A stretch of DNA of 15,812 bases from Synergistaceae bacterium UBA5560 (GTDB taxonomy: Bacteria > Synergistota > Synergistia > Synergistales > Aminiphilaceae): assembly GCA_002425685.1 (NCBI GenBank), contig DIMS01000043.1, forward strand, positions 7,280 to 23,091, in the 5' to 3' direction. Below, piece by piece: positions 8,311-14,384 of the stretch. The notes under the pieces are model-generated. The model made no database searches. It was not told the DNA's origin and saw only the letters and a list, made by a program, of their open reading frames with translations. Each line of letters starts with the position of its first letter. The stretch's first letter is position 1. The position numbers and the translations under genes are program-made.

Positions 8311-8322
8311 CCTCTAAAGAGG
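8311..8322. promoter_or_regulatory. Palindrome at the predicted kinase transcription start
   Basis: CCTCT-AA-AGAGG is a perfect inverted repeat immediately after the -10 box and centred on the predicted +1. A 2-nt centre is too small for an RNA hairpin, so a DNA-binding site (repressor operator) is the likelier reading. Confidence 0.4.
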
Positions 8323-8435
8323 CACAGGAAAAGGTGGACGGCGACAGGGTGCTGCGCGCCCTCCGTTTTTTCCGATGACCCGTTCAGACACCACACCGCC
8401 TTCCTCGTTCCGTGGAGAAAAAAGGGGGATCCATC

Positions 8436-10442
8436 GTGACGGGAAACGGTTTCGACCCCGAACCACCGTCCCGCGAAAACAACCAGGACACGCCCTTTCA
8501 GGGAGAAAACCAAGACCGTTCGCTCTCTTCCTCATTGACGGAGCGCCTCTTCTTCCTGGAGGAGACACCCCGTTTCCTTCTGGACGCCCGGGGACATTTC
8601 GTCCTGGCGAACAACGCCTTCGCCGCTCTGGGAGGCTTTCGCGCCAAGGACCTGACGGGCAGACCCGTTTCGGTGCTTCTGGGCTCCACCGAGACGATGC
8701 ACTGGCGACGGCACCTCCGGAAGCTCTTTACCTTCCGGGACTCCCTCGCCTTCGAGTCGGAGATCTTCTGCGCGGACGGCCAGTGCCGCACCTTCCTCGT
8801 CTCTCTGAGCATCCTGGAGGATCTCCTCCCGGAGCCCCTCGCCGCGGCGACGTTGACGGACATCACCGGCCGCGTCATGGAGGAGGCCCGACTCCGCCAC
8901 ATAAACGCCCAGCTTTCGACCATCTACGCCATCTCGGAAAGCCTGCTGAAACATCTGGAGCCGGACGCCCTGCTCGACACGGCGTGCCGCCACCTGGGCG
9001 ACCTGCTCAACACGGAACACGTCTCGGTCTGCGTCTGGGACCGGGAAACAAAGCGCAATGTGATCCGCGCCGCCTCGGGAATCCTGCGCCCCTTCGTCGG
9101 TCTGTCCTTCTCCGAACACGACGGCGCCGCAGGACAGGTCTTGCGCACGGGAGAACCCCTCTACGTCCGGAACTATCCCCATTCGCCCTATTTCGTCGAT
9201 CTGCCGGGGACGAATCGCATCGCCTCGGCGCTGGTCTACCCCCTGGCGGACCGGGAGCGCATGCTGGGCGTGCTGTTTCTGGCCTTTCTCGACGTGCCGC
9301 GTTTCCTCGACGCGTACACCCTGCACGAGCTTTACCGCCTTCTCGGCACGGTCTCCCTGGCGATGCGCAACGCCCTGCTCCGGGAGGAACTGCAGGCTCG
9401 GGAGAGGACCTACCGCACCCTCTTCGACCTGGCCCCCCTGGGCATCGTGCGCGTCACCGCGAAGGAGGGGCGCACCCTCGACGCCAACGACGAGGCGGCG
9501 CGCATTTTCGGCTACGAGGACCGGGAACATTTTCTCCGGGAGTTCGACACCCTCGCGAGTTACGCGAACCCCGATGACCGCACCCTGTACCTGAAGGAAC
9601 TGGAGGAGGGGCGGAACCGCAACGTCGTCCTCGAACGTCGGGACCGCTTCGGCAAGCCCCTCTGGATCTCCCTGAGCGGGCGCATGGACCGGGAGAAGGG
9701 CGAACTGGAGAGCTTCTTCACGGACGTGACGGCGGAAAAGACCCTGGAGCGGGCACTGCAGGAATCGCTGGCGGAGAAGGAGACACTTCTTCGGGAAATC
9801 CATCACCGGGTGAAGAACAACCTCGCCGTCGTGGGAAGCCTCATCTCCCTCCAGATGGGGAGCGTGACGGACTCCCAGGCCCTGGAGGCGCTCAACCAGA
9901 CCCTCTCTCGGGTGCGGACCATGGGACTTCTCCACGAGCACCTCTATGGCCGGAAGAACCTCGGCGCCGTGGAGATGGGGGACTACCTGGACGAGCTGGT
10001 GCGGCTCATCCTCTCCATCGCCCAGACCCGTCCGCCCCGGGTCTCCGTCACCGCCGCTTCGGTGCAGCTTTCCCTGCACCGGGCCGTTCCCTGTGCTCTC
10101 ATCGTCAACGAGCTGGTCACCAACGCTCTCAAGTACGCCTGGCCATCCCCGGAACCCGGGATCGCCCCGACGGCAGAGGACGGAGCGCCGGGGGCGGAAC
10201 CGCGGCTAAAGATCCACCTCGCCGTGGAAAACGGATCGGTGCGGCTTTCCGTGGCGGACAACGGCGTAGGGCTCCCTCCCGGCATCGACACTGGCCGAAT
10301 CCGCTCCGGCCTGGGGTTCACCCTGGTGCGGGGGCTCGCACGACAGCTCGACGGCACGGCAACCTTCACAAGTGACGGCGGCTTTTCCGCCACCGTGGTC
10401 TTTCCCGTGGAATCACCCCGCCGGGCTCAGTCGTCCGGATAG
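8436..10442 (+). CDS. Cytosolic PAS-GAF-PAS sensor histidine kinase, HisKA_2 family
   Basis: A 668-residue sensor kinase with no membrane segment, so it is cytosolic. Domains in order: PAS (about 38-150, FLLDARGHFVLANNAFAALGG), GAF (about 165-320, starting near LLKHLEPDALLDTACRHLGDL), a second PAS (about 325-440, LFDLAPLGIVRVTAKEG), a HisKA_2 dimerisation/phosphoacceptor domain with REIHHRVKNNLAVVGSL, and an HATPase_c domain. The expected phospho-accepting residue is H457, the His before Arg. ATP-site boxes are intact: N558 in NELVTNALKYAW, D608 in VADNGVGLPPG, and LGFTLVRGLARQL. GTG at 8436 was chosen because AAGGGGGA lies 6 bp before it; an earlier in-frame GTG at 8412 lacks such a site. 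No response regulator is in the window. HisKA_2 kinases often pair with regulators encoded elsewhere. Confidence 0.93.
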   Translation: MTGNGFDPEPPSRENNQDTPFQGENQDRSLSSSLTERLFFLEETPRFLLDARGHFVLANNAFAALGGFRAKDLTGRPVSVLLGSTETMHWRRHLRKLFTFRDSLAFESEIFCADGQCRTFLVSLSILEDLLPEPLAAATLTDITGRVMEEARLRHINAQLSTIYAISESLLKHLEPDALLDTACRHLGDLLNTEHVSVCVWDRETKRNVIRAASGILRPFVGLSFSEHDGAAGQVLRTGEPLYVRNYPHSPYFVDLPGTNRIASALVYPLADRERMLGVLFLAFLDVPRFLDAYTLHELYRLLGTVSLAMRNALLREELQARERTYRTLFDLAPLGIVRVTAKEGRTLDANDEAARIFGYEDREHFLREFDTLASYANPDDRTLYLKELEEGRNRNVVLERRDRFGKPLWISLSGRMDREKGELESFFTDVTAEKTLERALQESLAEKETLLREIHHRVKNNLAVVGSLISLQMGSVTDSQALEALNQTLSRVRTMGLLHEHLYGRKNLGAVEMGDYLDELVRLILSIAQTRPPRVSVTAASVQLSLHRAVPCALIVNELVTNALKYAWPSPEPGIAPTAEDGAPGAEPRLKIHLAVENGSVRLSVADNGVGLPPGIDTGRIRSGLGFTLVRGLARQLDGTATFTSDGGFSATVVFPVESPRRAQSSG

Positions 10443-11944
10443 GCCCGGAAGACCGCGAGGATCTCCTCAAGGCTGGCGAAGAAGCAGTCCACCACCTGGG
10501 GATCGAAATGCCGCTCCTCCTCTTGCCGCAGAAAGGCCAGGGTTTCCTCGAGCGACCAGGCCGACTTGTAGACCCGCCGGTGCGTGAGGGCGTCGAACAC
10601 GTCCGCCACGCAGGTGATGCGGGCGAAAAGATCGATCTCCTCCCCCCGGCGCCCTTCGGGGTATCCCCTGCCGTCCCAGCGCTCGTGGTGCTGCAGCGCC
10701 ACGTTCGCCGCCACCCGGAAAATTCTGCGGGGAGAACTGCCGAGCAGGCGGTTTCCGATGAGCGTGTGGGTCTTCACCAGGTCGAACTCCTCCGGCGTGA
10801 GCGGTCCCGGCTTGTTGAGCACCGCGTCGGGAATGCCGATCTTTCCCACGTCGTGGAGCGGTGACGCCACCCGCAGCAGGTCCGCCGCCTCGACCCCCAG
10901 CCCCATGCCGCGACCGAGCAGCCAGGCATACTCCCCCACGCGGCGCACGTGGTTCGCCGTGTCCGCCGAACGGGTCTCCACCACTTCCCCGAGGGTGAGC
11001 ACAAGCTCCCGCTGCGTTGCATCCACTTCCTGGAGCGCCTTGTCCCGCGTGGCCGCCTCCAGCACCAGAAGGTTGTTCTTCCGGCGCAGTTCCCGGAGCA
11101 GGCGATCCCGCTGGGCGAAACTCTGCTGCAGCGTTCCCGAAAGCTCGCGGAACGTGGCGGCCAAATCGCCGAACTCGTCGGCGGACCCCACCACGGGAGC
11201 CGGCTCCGGCAGAACCCTTTCCTCGGCCTCCCCCGCCGCTGCCTCCGCCTCGGCCTCCGAACGAAAATGTTTCACCGCCTCGGCAAGGTGCCGCAGAGGA
11301 GTGAAGACGACCTGCTCCAAGCTCAGAAAGAGAACTCCCAGAAGAACACAGACGAAGAAGACCGCCGCCGTCCCGTGGATCAGAAGATGGCGGCGCATGT
11401 CCTGCCGCAGTTCCTCCCGGGAGACGTAGACCTCCACCGCGCCGAGAGGCGTCACCCCGCCCGGTACGGACTCCACAACCCGCAGCAGCTCCCCGTCACC
11501 GGACAACGCATTCTCACCCGGAGGAACGGTGAGAGGCAGAAGACGTTCCCCCTGACGGACGAATCCGGCCACAACCCTCTCCGCTTCCGCCGCGTGCTCT
11601 CCACCGATCCTTCCGCCGTCTCCGGAGCCACCCCGGGAGCCATCACCGAAAGAGCGAAGCGACACCGCCACTACCGGCACATCGCTCCGCTCCGCATAGA
11701 CCCGGACCAACTCCTCCACGTCTCGTCCGGCGGAGCGCGCCAGAGGCTCCGCCAGCATGGAGGCCAGGAGACGGGCGCTCGCCTCCGCACGGGAACGCAG
11801 GTCATCTGCCAGGCGTTCCCGTACCAGAACGTGCATCACCGCCAGCGAGGCGAACACCGCCAGGAAAACGGCCACGGCGAAAAGAGAGAACACCTTGACC
11901 GAAACACTCCCGGCGAAGGTCCGTTTCACCGCCTCGACATTCAT
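10427..11944 (-). CDS. Membrane HD-GYP protein, predicted c-di-GMP phosphodiesterase
   Basis: A 505-residue sensor-effector. TM1 is at about 15-41, a periplasmic sensor domain at 42-186, TM2 at about 187-209, a HAMP-like linker to about 275, a short coiled coil (RDRLLRELRRKNNLLVLEAATR), and the HD-GYP domain from about 313. Catalytic motifs are complete: H364-D365 in SPLHDVGKIGIPD, the HHERWDGRGYPEG block with G427-Y428-P429, and ADVFDALTHRRVYK. It is therefore expected to hydrolyse cyclic di-GMP. Oddities are a Gly/Ser-rich run (about 100-115) inside the sensor domain and an Ala/Glu-rich insert (about 229-250) splitting the HAMP. The ATG at 11944 gives a proper TM1-first protein; its ribosome site is modest. 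A longer form from 11995 (adding 17 residues) is possible. Its 3' end overlaps the convergent kinase gene by 16 bp. Confidence 0.92.
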   Translation of the reverse strand: MNVEAVKRTFAGSVSVKVFSLFAVAVFLAVFASLAVMHVLVRERLADDLRSRAEASARLLASMLAEPLARSAGRDVEELVRVYAERSDVPVVAVSLRSFGDGSRGGSGDGGRIGGEHAAEAERVVAGFVRQGERLLPLTVPPGENALSGDGELLRVVESVPGGVTPLGAVEVYVSREELRQDMRRHLLIHGTAAVFFVCVLLGVLFLSLEQVVFTPLRHLAEAVKHFRSEAEAEAAAGEAEERVLPEPAPVVGSADEFGDLAATFRELSGTLQQSFAQRDRLLRELRRKNNLLVLEAATRDKALQEVDATQRELVLTLGEVVETRSADTANHVRRVGEYAWLLGRGMGLGVEAADLLRVASPLHDVGKIGIPDAVLNKPGPLTPEEFDLVKTHTLIGNRLLGSSPRRIFRVAANVALQHHERWDGRGYPEGRRGEEIDLFARITCVADVFDALTHRRVYKSAWSLEETLAFLRQEEERHFDPQVVDCFFASLEEILAVFRAYPDD

Positions 11945-12300
11945 GTTCCCGCACCAACCCTTTCCTTCCTCTGCTTCTTTTCCGGCGAACCCCATTGCAG
12001 GACCGTTTTTTCGAGCGGTGCGGCACCCCCGAATGCCTTTGCCCGAGATCGTCCCCGGCAGAACCAGGCGTTCCTTCCGGGAAACCGGTACACCATGACT
12101 TCCGCGCGAACCACCTTCGCCCGGCAAAAAACCACGCTCTCAAGCACGCCCCCGCGCACGTCACCCGAAAAATCTTCGGAAATGAAGCCCCGGGCGGACG
12201 CCCAAAAGATCTGCGCATTAAGGAACCTCTGAAGAACGCCGAACCGACCTCGCAAAAACACGATACGATCAAGATCAACAGAGCGGGGAACCCTTTTCAT
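11941..12300 (-). CDS. Possible upstream small gene or leader frame, hypothetical
   Basis: A 119-codon frame of unknown family that could be a real small gene or a leader frame. In favour: ATG at 12300 has AGGGAAG 5 bp upstream, a TATAAT box lies about 50 bp further up, and its TGA overlaps the HD-GYP start as ATGA (11944-11941), the classic coupled arrangement. Against: third-position G+C is only about two-thirds by eye, well below the neighbouring genes. The product is Arg/Phe-rich with no recognisable domain, signal or membrane segment, and GC-rich DNA yields chance frames easily. If translated, its main role may be to deliver ribosomes to the weakly initiated HD-GYP gene. An in-frame TTG at 12327 would lengthen it slightly. 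Confidence 0.3.
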   Translation of the reverse strand: MKRVPRSVDLDRIVFLRGRFGVLQRFLNAQIFWASARGFISEDFSGDVRGGVLESVVFCRAKVVRAEVMVYRFPGRNAWFCRGRSRAKAFGGAAPLEKTVLQWGSPEKKQRKERVGAGT

Positions 12301-12347
12301 CAGAGCTTCCCTAAGACAAGAGACCAAAAGATCAATCGAACAGGGCT

Positions 12348-12376
12348 ATTATACTCAGAACAACAGAGGCTTTCGA
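12348..12376 (-). promoter_or_regulatory. Candidate promoter P2 for the HD-GYP transcript
   Basis: On the minus strand a perfect TATAAT (12353-12348) lies 17 bp downstream of TCGAAA (12376-12371), which matches the -35 consensus at 4 of 6 positions. Transcription would begin near 12341, about 400 nt before the HD-GYP start and about 40 nt before the possible small upstream frame. Confidence 0.5.
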
Positions 12377-12447
12377 ACTACAGAAAGCAGGACTCTCTTC
12401 CGTTTTTTTCTGAAATAAGAACGCATTCACAGAAGCACACTCTGCAC

Positions 12448-12476
12448 ATTGTGCGCGATATCGCAGCATACGTCAA
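12448..12476 (-). promoter_or_regulatory. Candidate promoter P1 with two embedded palindromes
   Basis: On the minus strand TTGACG (12476-12471) and CACAAT (12453-12448) are 17 bp apart, with 5 of 6 and 4 of 6 consensus matches. The spacer holds the perfect palindrome GCGATATCGC (12455-12464). The -10 box overlaps GCACA-T-TGTGC (12444-12454). Both would be well placed for a repressor. The promoter reads toward the HD-GYP gene, with a leader of about 500 nt. Confidence 0.42.
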
Positions 12477-12665
12477 GAAGATGTCGTTCCCTTGACACAG
12501 AGCACCAGCTCAATCAACATCTTTCTTATTTCAACGAAACCTTTCCCGACCTGCTGTTCATCTCTCGGGGCCGGAGTCCACGCCGACACTCGGAGGAAAA
12601 CGCCCCCGACAAAGGCAGAACACCCTCGCCCCGTCCCGATTGCACGGGTCCTGCCGCGCTGTTGC

Positions 12666-12715
12666 GTGAGCCGTGTGCGCCACGTCGTGTGAAAGCGGAA
12701 ACGGCTCACACCACG
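12666..12715. repeat. Overlapping, mutually exclusive inverted repeats
   Basis: GTGAGCCGT (12666-12674) pairs perfectly with ACGGCTCAC (12701-12709). CGTCGTGTGA (12683-12692) pairs with TCACACCACG (12706-12715) with one mismatch. The two stems share the TCAC segment, so only one can form at a time. They lie in non-coding DNA about 80 bp beyond the permease terminator. Confidence 0.5.
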
Positions 12716-12790
12716 GCGTTTCCCCGCCCAGGGCGAGCGACCACGGCACGGCAACCGGACAGCGCGGGCGGTGCACAACGTCTTCATACA

Positions 12791-12833
12791 GAAAACGCGG
12801 CGTTTTTCCGGGTAACCCCGAAAAAACGCCGCG
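12791..12833 (-). terminator. Rho-independent terminator of the purine permease
   Basis: Read on the minus strand, CGCGGCGTTTTTTCGGGG pairs with CCCGGAAAAACGCCGCG around a loop of a few bases, then TTTTC follows. The stem spans 12796-12833. It begins about 110 bp after the permease stop codon and closes the deaminase-permease transcript. The arms also work as a hairpin on the plus strand, but no T-run follows there. Confidence 0.8.
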
Positions 12834-12945
12834 CTCGTCGCTCGTTTCGCATTGCCTTGTACGCACTTCTGCCTCCGGGACCGGGATCCCGAAACCGGGA
12901 GCGCCCGCCCGGGTCCCTCTCCGGACGCGCCGGAAAAATCCGTCG

Positions 12946-14247
12946 TCAGACGAAGATTTCCTTGGCGAGGAACACGAGGCAAAGCCCGATCATCAGGGGG
13001 CTCGCCTCCTTGGCCTTTCCCGTGGCGAGCTTGAGCACCACGAAGGAGATGATGCCGAACTCGATGCCGTGGGCGATGCTGTAGGAGAAGGGCATGACCA
13101 GCAGAGCCACGCAGGCGGGAACGAAATCCGTCCAGTCGTCGAAATCGAGTTCCCGCAGGCCCATCATCATGAAGATGCCCACCAGGATCAGCGCCGGTGC
13201 GGTCGCGCAGGCGGGGACGATGGAGACCAGGGGGGAGAAGAAGAGCGCCGCGAGGAAGAGAAGGGCCGTCACCAGAGCGGTGAGCCCCGTGCGCCCTCCC
13301 TGTTCCACGCCGGAGGCGCTCTCCACGTAGGAGGTCACGGTGGAGGTGCCGAGCACGGCTCCGGCGGTGGTGCCGATGGCATCCGCGAGAAGGGCCTGCT
13401 GCGCCCGGGGAAGCTGTCCTTTGGCGTCGAGCATGCCCGCTCGGTTCGTGACACCCACGAGGGTGCCCACGGTGTCGAAGAAGTCCACGAAGAAGAAGGA
13501 GAAGAGGACGATCCAGAAATTGGCGTTCCCCACCATGGAGAAATCCATCTTGCCGAAGATGGGCGCGATGGAGGGCGGCAGGGAGACGATTCCCTCCGGG
13601 GCCTTGCTCACGCCCAGCACCACCGAGAGGGCCGTGATGGCAAGAATTCCCAGCAGGATGGAGCCGCGCACCTTCCGCGCCTCAAGGGCCACCATGAGGA
13701 AGAACCCGAGAAAGGCAAGGAGCACCGGCGTGCTCTTGAGATCCCCCAGCCCCACGAGCACCGCGTCGTTCTTCACGATGATCCCCGCGCTCTGAAGGCC
13801 GATGAAGGCGATGAAGAGCCCGATCCCCGCGGAGATGCCGATCTTCAGGGACTTGGGAATGCCGTTGACGATGCTCTCCCGCAGGCGGGTCATGGTGAGA
13901 AGGATGAAGAGCACCCCTTCGAGGAAGATCGCCGCCAGTGCCACCTCCCAGGAGATGCCCATGCCGAGCACCACCCCGAAGGCGAAGAAGGCGTTGAGTC
14001 CCATTCCGGGGGCCAGAGCGATGGGATAGTTGGCGAGAAAAGCCATGCAGAGCGTGGCCAGGGCGCTGGCCAGACAGGTGGCCACCATGAGCGGGCCGAA
14101 GGGCATGCCCGTGTTGGAGAGAATGCTCGGATTCACGAAGATGATATAGGCCATGGTCATGAAGGTGGTGATGCCCGCGAGAATTTCCGTCTTGCCGTCA
14201 CTCCCCGCCTCACGGACGGAGAAACGGCGTTCGAGCCAGGACAGCAT
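12946..14247 (-). CDS. Purine permease, NCS2 family, AzgA/PbuG type
   Basis: A 433-residue inner-membrane purine transporter, of normal length for the AzgA branch, with about 12-14 hydrophobic segments. Family signatures are visible: TEILAGITTFMTMAYIIFVNP near the N-terminus, ALAPGMGLNAFFAF around residue 80, SFFFVDFFDTVGTLVGV, and the substrate-site block GTSTVTSYVESASGVEQGG with E309. This block is typical of hypoxanthine/guanine/adenine permeases rather than uracil or xanthine carriers. AGGAGGG lies 6 bp before the ATG. The gene follows the adenine deaminase gene by 137 bp on the same strand and probably shares its transcript. Together they would import adenine or hypoxanthine and feed salvage. 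The exact substrate is inferred from family and neighbour only. Confidence 0.93.
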   Translation of the reverse strand: MLSWLERRFSVREAGSDGKTEILAGITTFMTMAYIIFVNPSILSNTGMPFGPLMVATCLASALATLCMAFLANYPIALAPGMGLNAFFAFGVVLGMGISWEVALAAIFLEGVLFILLTMTRLRESIVNGIPKSLKIGISAGIGLFIAFIGLQSAGIIVKNDAVLVGLGDLKSTPVLLAFLGFFLMVALEARKVRGSILLGILAITALSVVLGVSKAPEGIVSLPPSIAPIFGKMDFSMVGNANFWIVLFSFFFVDFFDTVGTLVGVTNRAGMLDAKGQLPRAQQALLADAIGTTAGAVLGTSTVTSYVESASGVEQGGRTGLTALVTALLFLAALFFSPLVSIVPACATAPALILVGIFMMMGLRELDFDDWTDFVPACVALLVMPFSYSIAHGIEFGIISFVVLKLATGKAKEASPLMIGLCLVFLAKEIFV

Positions 14248-14307
14248 GGTATTCCCTCCTCAAGAAAATGTTTTTCAGAAGATGTTTTCAGCGGTGCCAG
14301 GCGGTGC

Positions 14308-14323
14308 CGGCGCTTCCGCGCCG
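14308..14323 (-). other. GNRA-loop hairpin between deaminase and permease genes
   Basis: On the minus strand CGGCGC-GGAA-GCGCCG forms a perfect 6-bp stem closed by a GGAA (GNRA-class) tetraloop. No T-run follows, so it is not a terminator. It may mark an RNA processing or stability site in the bicistronic message. Nearby direct repeats are GCGGTGCC (14291-14298 and 14301-14308) and two copies of a CTGAAAACAT-like sequence (about 14268-14291, minus). Confidence 0.45.
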
Positions 14324-14384
14324 CTCTCTTCGCGTTCCAGCCGCGCTCGTCTTCTCGTCCGTCATTCCTCTCCCCGGACGCTCC

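Larger units (their letters stand above)
8063..8435. other. Structured intergenic region between pump operon and kinase
   Basis: No gene is supported here. After the terminator (to 8163) comes a second hairpin without a T-run: CGTGGAAGGA (8170-8179) pairs perfectly with TCCTTCCACG (8199-8208). An inner CGTG/CACG (8180-8183, 8189-8192) extends the stem past a bulge. Overlapping its end is the palindrome GGAACTGTTCC (8208-8218). TTCCGGAA follows at 8229-8236, and TTCGAA occurs twice, at 8241-8246 and 8290-8295. The kinase promoter begins at 8282. Confidence 0.6.
11945..12945. other. One-kilobase intergenic region with an AT-richer core
   Basis: Apart from the possible 119-codon frame (11941-12300, minus), no gene is supported. 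The core at about 12290-12560 is clearly richer in A+T (about 40-50% G+C by eye) than the rest of the window and holds the two minus-strand promoter candidates. A 10-bp inverted repeat, GAAATAAGAA (12412-12421) and TTCTTATTTC (12523-12532), flanks P1 about 100 bp apart. A perfect TTGACA on the plus strand (12492-12497) has only a poor -10 partner (CAACAT). From 12560 to 12790 the DNA is GC-rich and non-coding, with competing inverted repeats. The permease terminator follows at 12791-12833. No c-di-GMP riboswitch core was recognised. Confidence 0.55.

Noticed and set aside
11941..12340. A c-di-GMP riboswitch in the long HD-GYP leader
   Set aside because: The expected conserved GEMM core was not recognised on reading the leader. 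A covariance-model search would be needed to exclude a divergent form.
12492..12520. Plus-strand promoter with a perfect TTGACA
   Set aside because: The partner hexamer CAACAT matches only 3 of 6 positions, and no plus-strand gene follows for several kilobases.
12449..13084. A 211-codon plus-strand frame in the intergenic region
   Set aside because: It runs through the permease terminator and into the antisense of the permease gene, has no ribosome site and shows no recognisable protein features.
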